Below, piece after piece: positions 1 to 9,212 of a stretch of 64,000 nt of DNA. The notes under the pieces were generated by a model. The model was not told where the DNA came from and did no database searches. It saw only the letters and a program-made list of their open reading frames with translations. Within the stretch, counting starts at the first letter, position 1; every line of letters begins with the position of its first letter. A program made the translations under genes and the position numbers. The stretch is from the NCBI RefSeq assembly GCF_022846615.1, contig NZ_AP025637.1:1482501-1546500 (forward strand). Reading direction: 5' to 3'. This DNA comes from Roseomonas fluvialis (GTDB lineage Bacteria; Pseudomonadota; Alphaproteobacteria; Acetobacterales; Acetobacteraceae).

Positions 1-369
1 ATGCCCGACCCGCGCGCGCCGGCCGCGCCGGTGCCGGCCTGGCCCTGGGCGCCAGCGACGCTCGGCTTCGACCGCGACGGCTCGGTGTTGCTCGGCACCG
101 ATCGCGGCGCGGTGCCCGGCCCGCTGCCCGAGGCGCTGTTCCGCGTGCCGGTCGAGGGTGCCGACCGCGGCCGTGCGGCGCTGGTGCTGGCCGCGCCGGT
201 GGGGGCCGCGATCGGCGGCGCGCTGCCGGCGCCGGACGGCACGCTGCTCGCGGCCATTGCGCATCCCGGCGCCGCGCCGGGTGCGAGCTTCGCGCAGCCG
301 GCGACGCGCTGGCCCAACCTGCGCCCGGGCGAACCGCCGCGCAGCACGGTGGTGACGCTCGCGCGCTGA
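1..369 (+). CDS. PhoX-type (DUF839) phosphatase, C-terminal fragment
   Basis: The 122 visible residues match the C-terminal end of the next gene: the tail motif 'HPGAAPGASFAQPATRWPN' corresponds to 'HPGEDSGSSFERPSTRWPD' there, and both then read '..G.PPR..V'. The window therefore opens inside a PhoX/DUF839-family gene, and the ATG at position 1 is probably an internal methionine. PhoX proteins are exported calcium-dependent alkaline phosphatases, but none of the metal-binding core is visible in this fragment. With the following gene it makes a tandem pair of paralogues in the same direction. Confidence 0.75.
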   Translation: MPDPRAPAAPVPAWPWAPATLGFDRDGSVLLGTDRGAVPGPLPEALFRVPVEGADRGRAALVLAAPVGAAIGGALPAPDGTLLAAIAHPGAAPGASFAQPATRWPNLRPGEPPRSTVVTLAR

Positions 370-699
370 GCGAGAGCGGCGAAGACGCGGACACCGGGCA
401 CGGTCCGTCGCGGTCCGGGGCGGCAAGCGTGCCGGCGCGCCCGGCGTCGCATCATCGGCCCGGCGCAGCGTTTCCCTGGCTTGGCTGATCGGGTTTCGGC
501 ATTGGCCGCCGCCGATCTCGTCCGGGCTTGGCGGCCCGTCCCTAGCCCCGGCGACGCCGCCGGCCGCATCGCGTCGTCCTCGATCCCCTTTGCAACACAT
601 TCTTCATGCGCCGGCCGGTTCCCGGTGAGGCTGCGCGCGGCCACATTGCCCGCGCCGCCGGATATCCAGCCGGCGCCTGCCCAGACACGGACGGACGCC
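370..699. other. Intergenic gap between the two PhoX-type genes
   Basis: This 330 bp stretch lies between the stop of the first PhoX fragment and the chosen start of the second. The second gene's frame stays open back to a TTG at 481, but the residues encoded there look nothing like a signal peptide or a PhoX N-terminus, so I read it as non-coding. No clear hairpin, repeat or promoter is visible. Confidence 0.5.
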
Positions 700-2679
700 A
701 TGCCCGATACGCACCTCCCGCCGATGCCCGAGGACGCGAAGATCGACGTCTCGGAGGAATTCGGCACCTCCAACCCCGACCCGCGCCGCCCGATCGGCGA
801 GATCATCGAGGCGCGCTACGGCCGCCGCGCGCTGTTCGGCGCCGCCGCTGCCGCGACAGCGCTCGCCGCCCTGCCGCAGGACGCCGCCGCGCAATCCGCA
901 CCGCGCACCGGCGGGCCCTCGACGCTGACATTCCCCGAGTTGCGCCACCAGCTTGCGCAGACCGAAGCCGTGGCCGAGGGCTACGAGGTGCAGACCGTGA
1001 TCCGCTGGGGCGACCCGATCCTGGCGGATGCGCCCGACTTCCAGTCCGGCCGCACCACCCCCGACCAGCAGGCGCGCCAGTTCGGCTACAACAACGACTA
1101 CCTGGACTTCTTCCCGCTGCCGGCCGGCAGCAACACGCCGGACCACGGGCTGCTCGCGGTCAATCACGAATACACCAACACCAACCTGATGTGGCCGGGC
1201 ATGGGCACGGGCCGCACCGCCGCGCTGCGCGCGAGCGCGGAACAGGCACGCACCGAATTGCTCGCGCATGGGATGTCGATCGTCGAGGTCCGCAGGACCA
1301 ACGGCCGCTGGGGCTACGTCAAGGAAAGCCGCTTCAACCGCCGCATCACCGGCGAGACGCCGATGCGTGTCGCCGGCCCCGCGGCCGGCCATGATGCGCT
1401 CAAGACCAATGCCGATCCGACCGGGCTGCGCGTGCTCGGCACGCTGAACAACTGCGCCGGCGGCAATACGCCCTGGGGCACGGTCCTGACGGCCGAGGAG
1501 AACTTCAACGGCTATTTCGGCGGTCCGGAGATCGCCAACCAGCAGAACCCGCAGCACGCCGCCTGGCGGCGCTACGGCCTGGCCCAGCAGGCCTGGTATT
1601 CCTGGCCGCAGCACATGGACCGCTTCGACGTGGGCAAGGAGCCCAACGAGCCGAACCGCTTCGGCTGGATCGTGGAATTCGACCCCTACGATCCTGCCAG
1701 CGAGCCGGTGAAGCGCACCGCGCTCGGCCGCTTCAAGCACGAGGGCTGCCACCACGCCGTGAACCGCGACGGCCGCGTGGTGATCTACATGGGCGACGAC
1801 GAGCGTTTCGAATTCGTCTACCGCTTCGTCACCGCGCGCCCGTGGAACCCGAATGACCGCGCCGCCAACCGCGACCTGCTGGATGACGGCGTGCTCTCGG
1901 TCGCGAAATTCCTCGACGACGGCAAGGTCGAGTGGGTCGACCTGGTGCACGGCCAGGGCCCGCTCACCGAGGCGAACGGCTTCCGCAACCAGGGCGATGT
2001 CGTCATCAACGCCCGCCAGGCGGCGACGCTGCTGGGTGCGACGCCGATGGACCGGCCCGAGGATGTCGAGCCCAACAAGGCGACCGGGCGCGTCTATGTG
2101 CTGCTCACCAACAACGACCGCCGCACCGCGCAGCAGTTGAACGCCGCCAATCCGCGCCAGCGCAACACCCAGGGCCATGTGGTCGAGATCGTCCCACCCG
2201 GCGCCGGCACGAACGAGGTCGATCACGCTGCCAGGGAAATGCGCTGGGGCCTGTTCCTGGTGGCCGGTGCGCCGGGCATCGATGCCGGCGCGCAGTACCA
2301 TCGCGCCACCAGCCAGAATGGCTGGCTGTCCTGCCCGGACAACTGCGCCTTCGACAGCAAGGGACGGATCTGGATCGCGACCGATGGCGCGCCGACCGCG
2401 GCGGGCGTCGCGGATGGCCTCTATGCCGCCGATACGCGCGGCCCGGGCCGGGCGCTGACGCGCCTGTTCTACCAGGCGCCGACGGGGGCGGAGGTCTGCG
2501 GGCCGCTGTTCACGCCGGATGACCGCACGGTGTTCCTGGCGATCCAGCATCCCGGCGAGGACAGTGGGTCGTCCTTCGAACGGCCCTCGACACGGTGGCC
2601 GGACTTCGCCGAGGGCGTGCCGCCGCGGCCTTCGGTCATCGCCATCGTGAAGCGCGATGGCGGGGTGATCGGCGACTGA
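700..2679 (+). CDS. PhoX-family (DUF839) Tat-exported phosphatase
   Basis: This predicted 659-residue protein belongs to the DUF839/PhoX family, periplasmic phosphatases that use calcium and iron. I start it at the ATG at 700 because about 50 residues in comes a twin-arginine signal: 'GRRALFGAAAAATALAAL', then an Ala-rich cleavage region ending 'AAAQ'. This indicates folded export through Tat. Family signs include 'LLAVNHEYTNTN', 'NNCAGGNTPWGTVLTAEEN', 'KHEGCHHAV' and 'CPDNCAFDSKGRIWIATDG'. The C-terminus closely resembles the fragment upstream. A hairpin that could act as a terminator follows the stop. Substrate and metal content cannot be told from the sequence. Confidence 0.88.
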   Translation: MPDTHLPPMPEDAKIDVSEEFGTSNPDPRRPIGEIIEARYGRRALFGAAAAATALAALPQDAAAQSAPRTGGPSTLTFPELRHQLAQTEAVAEGYEVQTVIRWGDPILADAPDFQSGRTTPDQQARQFGYNNDYLDFFPLPAGSNTPDHGLLAVNHEYTNTNLMWPGMGTGRTAALRASAEQARTELLAHGMSIVEVRRTNGRWGYVKESRFNRRITGETPMRVAGPAAGHDALKTNADPTGLRVLGTLNNCAGGNTPWGTVLTAEENFNGYFGGPEIANQQNPQHAAWRRYGLAQQAWYSWPQHMDRFDVGKEPNEPNRFGWIVEFDPYDPASEPVKRTALGRFKHEGCHHAVNRDGRVVIYMGDDERFEFVYRFVTARPWNPNDRAANRDLLDDGVLSVAKFLDDGKVEWVDLVHGQGPLTEANGFRNQGDVVINARQAATLLGATPMDRPEDVEPNKATGRVYVLLTNNDRRTAQQLNAANPRQRNTQGHVVEIVPPGAGTNEVDHAAREMRWGLFLVAGAPGIDAGAQYHRATSQNGWLSCPDNCAFDSKGRIWIATDGAPTAAGVADGLYAADTRGPGRALTRLFYQAPTGAEVCGPLFTPDDRTVFLAIQHPGEDSGSSFERPSTRWPDFAEGVPPRPSVIAIVKRDGGVIGD

Positions 2680-2743
2680 CACGCCGACGCGATGTCGCCC
2701 CACCTCCGGGGCGCATCGCGCGCATCCCGTGCGTGGAACGACG

Positions 2744-2766
2744 AAGGGGGCCTCGCGGCCCCCTTT
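2744..2766. terminator. Hairpin between converging genes
   Basis: A 9 bp stem (2744-2752 with 2757-2765) closes a TCGC tetraloop and is followed by a short T run on the plus strand, with matching A residues on the other side. It lies between the converging phoX and small basic protein genes, so it may act as a bidirectional terminator. Confidence 0.6.
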
Positions 2767-2794
2767 GCCATGTGCGCCGCGTGCGGCGGGCGGA

Positions 2795-3121
2795 TTACTG
2801 CGTGTCGGCGACCGGGGCGGCGCCGCTGCGCGCGCCACGGCGCGTGCCGCTGGCCGAGGCCGTCTGGGTGCGGCGCTGCCGGGTGCTGCTGGCCTCGCCG
2901 CGGGCGCGGCGGCTGGTGGTGGCTTCGCCGCGGGCCCGACGCTGGCGTTGTGCCTCGGTCCGGCGGGTGCGGCGCGTGGAGGTCGCGCGCGGCGCTTCGG
3001 CCGTACCGGCGGCGGCCTCGGTGGTGGCTGGGGCGCGGGAACGGGTGCGCGCGGCGTCGGCGGTGCTGAAGCTGCCCAGCGCCAGCAGCAGGCCAGCAGC
3101 AACGATCAGGGTGCGGAACAT
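2795..3121 (-). CDS. Small exported Arg/Thr/Ala-rich protein of unknown function
   Basis: This predicts a 108-residue protein. The first 23 residues form a Sec-type signal peptide ('MFRTLIVAAGLLLALGSFSTADA'-like layout: basic start, Leu/Ala core, Ala-x-Ala cleavage). The mature part is low-complexity and strongly basic, with repeated 'RRARGEA' and 'TRRTRR' segments separated by Ser/Thr/Ala. Such proteins are common and poorly described in this family; cell-envelope or nucleic-acid/polyanion binding are possible but unsupported. I recognise no domain. The signal peptide and the terminator facing its 3' end favour a real gene. Confidence 0.5.
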   Translation of the reverse strand: MFRTLIVAAGLLLALGSFSTADAARTRSRAPATTEAAAGTAEAPRATSTRRTRRTEAQRQRRARGEATTSRRARGEASSTRQRRTQTASASGTRRGARSGAAPVADTQ

Positions 3122-3261
3122 GACGACGAGGTCCTTTCGACAGGGCGGATGACAGGACGACTCGGTCGGGGGCCCGCAGCGCTCCTGAGGGCCTTCTACG
3201 CCTGCGGTCCTGTCTCAGCCCTCGCCGCCAAATGACTGATTCGCCATGTTTCGCGGTCGCG

Positions 3262-3648
3262 TCAGTGCCGCAGGGCCATCCGTGCCTGGCGTACCGACTT
3301 CAGCGCCTGGCCGGGATGGCCGGCGCCCAGTTCCTGCGCCGCGTCGCGCAGGTGCGCCGCCAGCCATTCGACATGCGGGGGCTGCGGCGCGCCGCGCATC
3401 GCATCGAGGCTCATGCGCGTGCCAGCGAGGCCCAGCGCGGTGCCGGCTGCCTCGGCGCGGCCTTCCAGCAGGTCGTCCTCGACCTCGGCCAGCAGGCCGT
3501 CCAGCAGGCTGTGCGGGCCCTCAACGCGCGTGGCCAGGCGACGGGTCGGGTCATAGGGGTCGATCTCGGCCGGCCTCGCATCGGCGGCGGGCAGGCTGAT
3601 ATGCGACAGCAGGTCGAAGATCGACTTGGCGAGCGGCGTATTCGGCAT
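3262..3648 (-). CDS. Hypothetical protein, 128 residues
   Basis: A soluble, mostly helical 128-residue protein with no signal peptide and no domain I recognise. It begins 'MPNTPLAKSIFDLLSHIS' and ends in a helical region rich in His, Ala and Arg. It lies 60 bp downstream of the ABC permease gene on the same strand, so it could be the last gene of that operon. The amino acid make-up is balanced rather than the Arg/Pro/Gly-rich pattern of false frames in this DNA, which supports it being real. Confidence 0.5.
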   Translation of the reverse strand: MPNTPLAKSIFDLLSHISLPAADARPAEIDPYDPTRRLATRVEGPHSLLDGLLAEVEDDLLEGRAEAAGTALGLAGTRMSLDAMRGAPQPPHVEWLAAHLRDAAQELGAGHPGQALKSVRQARMALRH

Positions 3649-3708
3649 GGCGTGAACGCGGGTCCCTGGCTGCAGTGCGGGGCGTCGGCCCCAAGGTCGA
3701 TGCGCAGT

Positions 3709-4545
3709 CTATACCCCGCGGCCGCGCCGGCGCACACCATCCGCGACCAGGGTGCAGCCGGCGACGGTCGCCATGATGGCAAGGCCCGGCCAGACCGCCG
3801 CCCAGGGCGCGCTGAACACCAGTTCCTGCGCATTCGCCAGCATGTTCCCCCAGGAGGGCGCCGGCGGGCTGATGCCGAGGCCCAGGAACGACAGCGTACT
3901 CTCGGCCAGGATGGCGCCGGCGACGGCGAGCGCTGTTGCCACCGCGATGGGCGGGGCCAGCGCGGGCAGAACGTGGCGGCGCAGGATGCGCGCCTCGGTC
4001 GCACCCAGGGCCCGCGCGGCACGGACATGGTCGCGCGCGAAGGTTGACAGCGCGGCCGCGCGCGCGAGCCGCGCCACGCCCACCCACCCGAACACCGCGA
4101 GGATGACGACGATGCGCAGCACGTCGCCGGCAGGTTCACCGCGTGCCGGCAGGCCGATGCGCGACGGGTCGGCGGCGGCCAACAGCACCAGCAGCGGCAG
4201 GGCAGGCAGGGCCAGCATGAAATCGGCGAAGCGCATCACCAGCGCATCGGCCGCGCCGCCGCGCCACGCCGCGAACAGCCCGGCGGCGGTGCCGATGACG
4301 GTCGCCGCGAGCGCCGCTGCCAGGCCGACCGCGAGCGACACCCGCGCGCCGAACAGCAGCCGCAGCAGGATGTCGCGCCCGAGGTCGTCGGTGCCGAGCG
4401 GGTGCCGCGCCGAGGGCGGTTCGAAGCGCGCCATGAGGTCCGGCGCGAAGGGGTCGTGGCCTAGCGCCGCTGCCATGATGGGTGCGGCCAGCGCCCCGAC
4501 CGCCAACGTGCCGAGCAGCGCCAGGCCGAGGTGCAGGCGCGTCAT
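3709..4545 (-). CDS. Peptide/nickel-type ABC transporter permease (DppC-like)
   Basis: This 278-residue inner-membrane protein is the second permease of a DppBC-type importer. It has an N-terminal membrane segment, then 'HPLGTDDLGRDILLRLLFGARVSL', the typical start of the DppC/OppC core, several membrane helices, and the EAA-type loop 'RAARALGATEARILRRHVLP' that docks to the ATPase. Its ATG overlaps the stop of the DppB-like gene by four bases (ATGA), so the two are translationally coupled. No ATPase gene is present in the operon, so an ATPase from elsewhere must power it. Confidence 0.88.
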   Translation of the reverse strand: MTRLHLGLALLGTLAVGALAAPIMAAALGHDPFAPDLMARFEPPSARHPLGTDDLGRDILLRLLFGARVSLAVGLAAALAATVIGTAAGLFAAWRGGAADALVMRFADFMLALPALPLLVLLAAADPSRIGLPARGEPAGDVLRIVVILAVFGWVGVARLARAAALSTFARDHVRAARALGATEARILRRHVLPALAPPIAVATALAVAGAILAESTLSFLGLGISPPAPSWGNMLANAQELVFSAPWAAVWPGLAIMATVAGCTLVADGVRRRGRGV

Positions 4546-5474
4546 CCTTCGCGCAGCCGGGGGTCGAGGGCGCGCTGCGCGAGGTCGGCGCCGAGAGTCG
4601 CGAGCATGGTGGTGAGCGCCACCAGCAGCAGCGCCACCAGCGCGAGATTGGTGTCGTTGCCCATCACGGCGTCATACAGCAGCTTGCCCATGCCCGGGCG
4701 GGCGAAAACCGTCTCGGTGACCAGCGCGCCGCCGGCCAGCGCGCCGGCATCCAGCGCGGCGATCTGCAGCACCGGCAGCGCAGCGTTGGGGAAGGCGTGG
4801 CGGACCAGCACGCGCGCTTCCGATGCGCCGCGCGCGCGGGCGGTGCGGATCCAGGGTTCCGTCAGCGTGGCTTCGAGCGAGGCGGCGCTGTGCCGGGCGT
4901 AGGCGGCGAGGTGCGCAATCGCGAGGGTTGCGACCGGCAGCACCAGGTAGGTCAGGCCGGCCCCGGCTTCGGGCGCGCCGCCGGCCGGCAACCAACCGAG
5001 TGTTACCGCGAACAGGATGATGAGCAGGATGCCGAGCCAGAAGGTCGGCATGGCCTGGCCCATGACGGCGATGGCATCCACGCCGGGGGCGGTACGCGGG
5101 CGCGATGCGGCGAGCGCGCCGAGCGCCACGCCCAGCGTCAGCGCGATCAGCAGCGCCGAACCCGCCAGCGCCAGCGTGGACAGCAGCGCCGGGCCGAGCA
5201 GCGACGCGACGGGTTGTGCGAACAGCCGCGAATAGCCGAACTCGCCCTGGACCAGGCCGGACGCCCAGGCGAGGTAGCGTTCCACGAAGGGGCGATCCAG
5301 GCCGTGCAGCGCGCGCATCCGCGCGGCGTCCTCGCTTGTCAGGCGAGGGTCGCCGGCGATGGCGACCTCGATCGGGTCGCCGGGCATCAGCGCGATGAGG
5401 GCGAAGGCGCAGAAGGAGAGGATGGCGAGGGTGAGCGCGATCTGCGCGAGGCGGGTGGCGAGGATGCGGGTCAT
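4542..5474 (-). CDS. Peptide/nickel-type ABC transporter permease (DppB-like)
   Basis: This 310-residue inner-membrane permease has the usual DppB layout: an N-terminal helix ('RLAQIALTLAILSFCAFALI') followed by 'MPGDPIEVAIAGDP', a periplasmic segment with 'YLAWASGLVQGEFGYS', then five more helices and the EAA loop 'IRTARARGASEARVLVRHAF'. I start it at the ATG at 5474, which overlaps the stop of the VOC gene by four bases. An upstream extension of the frame is possible but would lie inside the VOC gene. It pairs with the downstream DppC-like permease. Confidence 0.88.
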   Translation of the reverse strand: MTRILATRLAQIALTLAILSFCAFALIALMPGDPIEVAIAGDPRLTSEDAARMRALHGLDRPFVERYLAWASGLVQGEFGYSRLFAQPVASLLGPALLSTLALAGSALLIALTLGVALGALAASRPRTAPGVDAIAVMGQAMPTFWLGILLIILFAVTLGWLPAGGAPEAGAGLTYLVLPVATLAIAHLAAYARHSAASLEATLTEPWIRTARARGASEARVLVRHAFPNAALPVLQIAALDAGALAGGALVTETVFARPGMGKLLYDAVMGNDTNLALVALLLVALTTMLATLGADLAQRALDPRLREG

Positions 5475-5860
5475 AGGGCGCGGTGGCAGACGGCCTCGAC
5501 CCGGTTGCCGTCGGGGTCGAGCAGGAAGGCGGCGTAGTACTGCGCGTGGTAGTGCGGGCGGAGGCCGGGCGCGCCGTCGTCCGCGCCGCCCTTCGCGAGA
5601 CCCGCCGCATGGAACGCATCCACAGCTGCGCGGTGCGGCGCGCGGAAGCACCAGTGGCGGCGGTCGGCGTGGATCGCCGCGCCAGTCGCGCGGATGGTCA
5701 GGTAGCTGTGGCTGTCATCTTCGTCGGTGTTGCGCAGCCCGTAGCCGATGGCGGCGTGTTCACGCCACACGCAGGGCACGCGCAGCGCCACCATCACCGC
5801 GTCGTAGAAGCGCGCCGCGCGCGCGAGGTCGCTGACGGTGATGGAGACGTGGTCGAGCAT
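5471..5860 (-). CDS. VOC-family (glyoxalase/dioxygenase fold) protein
   Basis: This predicts a 129-residue single-domain VOC protein. It begins '[20 protein letters not shown]', the standard first beta strand and helix of the fold with a metal-ligand His. It also has 'HWCFRAPHRAAVDAFHAAGL' in the middle and 'FLLDPDGNRVEAVCH' at the end, where the Glu is the usual last metal ligand. Its ATG shares a base with the stop of the ABC binding-protein gene (TGATG), and its stop overlaps the next permease by four bases. It is thus locked inside a transport operon. The substrate is unknown; conversion of the imported compound or its by-product is one guess. Confidence 0.85.
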   Translation of the reverse strand: MLDHVSITVSDLARAARFYDAVMVALRVPCVWREHAAIGYGLRNTDEDDSHSYLTIRATGAAIHADRRHWCFRAPHRAAVDAFHAAGLAKGGADDGAPGLRPHYHAQYYAAFLLDPDGNRVEAVCHRAL

Positions 5861-7509
5861 CACCGCACCCGCCACTCCTCCGCCCAGAGCGGCGAGGCGT
5901 TCAGGTGCCCCGTCGGGCGCACGCCATCGAGCCATTGCGGCCAGACATGCGCGTCCGAGCGGAACCACAGCGGGATGGCCGGCAGTTCCTCGGCGTAGAT
6001 CGCCTGCAGGCGGCGCCACATGTCTCGGCGTTGCGCGACGTCAAGTTGTTCGGGGATGGTGTGGGTCAGCACATCCATCTCGGCATTGCGGAAGCCACCG
6101 TAGTTCTGGCCGGACCAGTTGCGTTCCTCGCGCGGGATCTCGTCCGAGTGCAGCGACGACCGCGGCACGGATTCCGGCGCACTGATCCAGGCGAACAGCG
6201 CCAACCCCTGGAAGCGGCGGCGCGAGAGGGTCTCGGCGAAAAACACGCGCGGCGGCTCGTTGCGGATGCGCGCCTCGATACCGGCGTTGCGCCACATGCC
6301 CTGGAGCACCTGCTGGACCTGTTCGCGCGCGCGGTTGCCGGCGGTGGTCATGAACTCCAGCGACAGGCGCTCGCCGGCCGCGTTGCGGCGGATGCCGTCG
6401 GGGCCGGGCGTCCAGCCGGCCTCATCCAGCAGCGCGCGGGCGCGGGCCATGTCGAAGGGCCACTGCCGCACCTGGGGGTCGTGCATCGGGTCGAGCGGGT
6501 TCACGGAGGTATGCGCCACCGGCTGCCGCCCACCGAAGAGGCGTTCGGTGATCTGCGCCCGGTCGGTCGCCAGCAGTAGCGCCTGGCGCACGCGACGGTC
6601 GGACAACGCCACATGGTCGTGGCGCAAATCCATGTGCTCGTAGATCAGGCCTGGCTGGTAGGTGAAGCGGAAGCGGTTGCCGGTGCGCCGTTCCAGCGCG
6701 ATGGCCTGTTCGATCGGCAGGCCGAGTTCGCCCGCGATCATGTCCACCTGACCCGCAAGCAACTGCGCTTCCAGTGCGGGCGTGTTTTCCACCGTGCGGA
6801 TGGTGATGCGGCGGAAGTGCGGGGCCGCACCGGACCAAGTCGGATTGCGGTCCAGCGTGACTGACGCGCCCGGCTGCACGCCGGTGATGCGATACGGCCC
6901 ATTCCACAGCGCGGGGTTGGTCGTCTCGGTGTCGTAGGCGGTGCGGGTGCGATAGGCGCGCGGGTCGGCCTGCCAGCGCGCGCGCTCGATATGCGCGGGC
7001 AGCGGCTGGAAGTCGCCCATCGAGGCGTATTCGAAGGTTACGCGGTCGAAGCGCAGCGTGATGGTGCGCGGGTCCACCACGATGAGTTCATAGGCGCTGC
7101 GGTAGAATTCTGCGGGGCCGAAGCCGGTCGCGGCATCGCGCCCGGCTTCCCAGGCGAAGCGGAGGTCCTCCGACGAGACCGGCGTGCCGTCGCCCCAGCG
7201 CAGGCCTTCGCGCAGGCGGTAGGTGACGCGGATGCCCTGCTTGCCGTCGGGGGTCGTCTCGCGCTCGGCGCCGCCGTTCTCGAGGGTGGGCAGCGCTTCA
7301 CACGACAGGCAGCTAAGGCGCCAGTCGGCGCCATAGGCGGTGAGCGGACGGCGCGCGAAGCCCAGCACGTAGGACTTCGCGGCCATGTTCTCGATGTTGG
7401 GGTGGAAGGTCGATGGATACTGCGTGATGCCGATGGTGAGCGTGTCGCGCGGCTGGGCGGCGGCCGGTCCGGCCAGCACCAGCAGCGCCGCGGCGACGCG
7501 AAGCCTCAT
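5860..7509 (-). CDS. ABC transporter family-5 solute-binding protein (DppA/OppA-like)
   Basis: This predicts a 549-residue periplasmic binding protein. A short Sec signal ('[19 protein letters not shown]') precedes the typical family-5 opening '[20 protein letters not shown]'. Further marks are '[25 protein letters not shown]' and '[17 protein letters not shown]', and a C-terminal '[21 protein letters not shown]'. Two Cys lie close together near residue 67 ('LSCLSCEAL'). The ATG overlaps the pyrE stop by four bases. Peptides or other oligomeric nitrogen compounds are family-typical ligands; the real one is not visible. Confidence 0.88.
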   Translation of the reverse strand: MRLRVAAALLVLAGPAAAQPRDTLTIGITQYPSTFHPNIENMAAKSYVLGFARRPLTAYGADWRLSCLSCEALPTLENGGAERETTPDGKQGIRVTYRLREGLRWGDGTPVSSEDLRFAWEAGRDAATGFGPAEFYRSAYELIVVDPRTITLRFDRVTFEYASMGDFQPLPAHIERARWQADPRAYRTRTAYDTETTNPALWNGPYRITGVQPGASVTLDRNPTWSGAAPHFRRITIRTVENTPALEAQLLAGQVDMIAGELGLPIEQAIALERRTGNRFRFTYQPGLIYEHMDLRHDHVALSDRRVRQALLLATDRAQITERLFGGRQPVAHTSVNPLDPMHDPQVRQWPFDMARARALLDEAGWTPGPDGIRRNAAGERLSLEFMTTAGNRAREQVQQVLQGMWRNAGIEARIRNEPPRVFFAETLSRRRFQGLALFAWISAPESVPRSSLHSDEIPREERNWSGQNYGGFRNAEMDVLTHTIPEQLDVAQRRDMWRRLQAIYAEELPAIPLWFRSDAHVWPQWLDGVRPTGHLNASPLWAEEWRVR

Positions 7510-8219
7510 TCAGCGGCGTCCTTCGCCCGCGCCTCGCCCACCCCGCCATGCGCGACCGACCACGCCACCGGGTTCTCCAGGAACTTCCGCACTTCCTTCA
7601 GCGCCGCGTCCGAGAAATACGGCTTCTCGCGGCACACCTCGAGCACGTCCCACCAGGTGCACAGGTGGTGCAGGTTCAGCCCCATCTCCTTCAGCTTCTC
7701 GAAGGATCCGGGGAATACGCCGTAGTAGAACACCACGAAGGTGTGGTCGCAGACCGCGCCGGCCTCGCGCAGCGCATTCGCGAAGCGGATCTTGGAACCA
7801 CCATCCGTCGTCAGGTCCTCGACCAGCAGCGTCCGCTGGCCGACCGGCACCTCGCCCTCGATCAGCGCGTTGCGGCCGAACCCCTTCGGCTTCTTCCGGA
7901 CGTAGGCCATCGGCGCCATCATCCGGTCGGCGATCCAGGCACCGAAGGGGATGCCCGCCGTCTCGCCGCCCACCACCACGTCGATCGATTCGTAGCCCAC
8001 GTGCCGGCCGATCTTCTCGACGCCCAATTCCATGATGCGGTTGCGCGCGCGCGGGAAGGAGATGATCTTGCGGCAGTCGATATACACCGGCGAGGCCCAG
8101 CCGCTGGTGAAGGTATAGGGCTCCTCGGGCCGGAAGTTCACGGCCTTGATCTCGAGCAGGATGCGCGCGGTGGTCAGGGCGGCGTCGCGGTCCCAGTCGG
8201 AGGCGTGCAGCGCGGTCAT
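7506..8219 (-). CDS. pyrE: Orotate phosphoribosyltransferase
   Basis: This predicted 237-residue enzyme joins orotate to PRPP to give OMP, the fifth step of pyrimidine synthesis. Motifs seen: '[20 protein letters not shown]' near the N-terminus, '[19 protein letters not shown]', '[19 protein letters not shown]', and the PRPP-binding loop '[19 protein letters not shown]'. The last ~35 residues form a tail. I use the ATG at 8219; the frame is open much further upstream, but that lies across the divergent ELM1 gene. It heads a five-gene coupled operon with transport genes, an unusual partner set for pyrE. Confidence 0.95.
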   Translation of the reverse strand: MTALHASDWDRDAALTTARILLEIKAVNFRPEEPYTFTSGWASPVYIDCRKIISFPRARNRIMELGVEKIGRHVGYESIDVVVGGETAGIPFGAWIADRMMAPMAYVRKKPKGFGRNALIEGEVPVGQRTLLVEDLTTDGGSKIRFANALREAGAVCDHTFVVFYYGVFPGSFEKLKEMGLNLHHLCTWWDVLEVCREKPYFSDAALKEVRKFLENPVAWSVAHGGVGEARAKDAAE

Positions 8220-8282
8220 GGCGGTCTGTCCTGGTGGTGGTGCGGTGTCGCACCGTCCTAATCGGCGGGGCGGGCCGCGTCC

Positions 8283-9212
8283 ATGACGGAGAGCGTCTGG
8301 GTCCTGGCCGACCCGCGCGCGGGCACGGCGGCGCAGGCGCTGGGCATCGCGGAACGGCTGGGCCAGCCGCTGCGCACCGTGCCGCTGGCCTGGGGCGGGC
8401 TTGCGCGGCTGCCGTTGCGCTGGGGCACGCTGGCGGGGCTGGCGCCGGCAGCGCGCGGGGCGTTCGCGGGGGAATTGCCGCGGCTTGCGATCTCGGCCGG
8501 GCGGCGCAGCGCGCCGGTCGCGCTCTGGCTCGCCGCGCGCGGCGTGCGCACCGTCCATTGCATGCGCCCGGGCTTCGCCGAGGCACGCTTCGACCTGCTG
8601 GTGGTCGGCCGGCACGACGACCCGCCGACCGCCCCCAACATCCTGCCGATCCTCGGCGCTGCGCACCGCATGTCGCCGCAGCGCCTGGCGGCGGCCCGGG
8701 ACGAATGGTCGGCCTTCGCCACGCTGCCCGCCCCCCGCGTGGCCTTGCTGCTGGGTGGCCCGCCGCGCGCCGAGGGGATGGACCCCGCCATTGCCGCGGC
8801 CATGGCGCAGAAGGTCGCGGGCTTCGCCGGCAGCGTGCTGGCCACCGGATCGCGGCGCACGGGACGCACCGCGGAAGATGCCGTGGCGGCCGCCATCGCC
8901 GCGGCGCCGCACCGCCTGCATCGCTGGGGGGATGGCGGCGCCAACCCCTATGCCGGCATGCTCGCCTGGGCCGATGCGGTGGTGGTCACGGGCGATTCCG
9001 TCTCGATGCTGTCGGAGGCGCTGGCCACGGCCGCGCCGGTCTTCATCGCCGATCCGGGCGGGCTCGGGCCGCGCCACCGGCGCCTGCACGACAGCCTGCT
9101 GGCCGCCGGCCAGGCGCGGATGCTGGCGGATGCGCCCGCACCCTTTTCGCGTGACGCGCTCGACGAGACCGGGCGCATCGCCGCCGAGATCGCGCGTCGC
9201 GGACTGATCTGA
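8283..9212 (+). CDS. ELM1-family protein (DUF1022)
   Basis: This predicts a 309-residue protein of the 'mitochondrial fission ELM1' family, widespread in alphaproteobacteria with no proven bacterial role. It has the family's glycosyltransferase-B-like look: N-terminal '[20 protein letters not shown]', a central '[14 protein letters not shown]', and a C-terminal '[20 protein letters not shown]' like a nucleotide-sugar site. It diverges from pyrE with 63 bp between start codons and ends directly at the stop of the converging CAP-domain gene. It could be a sugar transferase, but that is only inference from fold resemblance. Confidence 0.85.
   Translation: MTESVWVLADPRAGTAAQALGIAERLGQPLRTVPLAWGGLARLPLRWGTLAGLAPAARGAFAGELPRLAISAGRRSAPVALWLAARGVRTVHCMRPGFAEARFDLLVVGRHDDPPTAPNILPILGAAHRMSPQRLAAARDEWSAFATLPAPRVALLLGGPPRAEGMDPAIAAAMAQKVAGFAGSVLATGSRRTGRTAEDAVAAAIAAAPHRLHRWGDGGANPYAGMLAWADAVVVTGDSVSMLSEALATAAPVFIADPGGLGPRHRRLHDSLLAAGQARMLADAPAPFSRDALDETGRIAAEIARRGLI

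Noticed and set aside
604..3102. Very long minus-strand open frame (832 residues) opposite the PhoX gene
   Set aside because: Arg/Gly/Ala-rich shadow of a real gene; no domain or signal. GC-rich codon use keeps antisense frames open.
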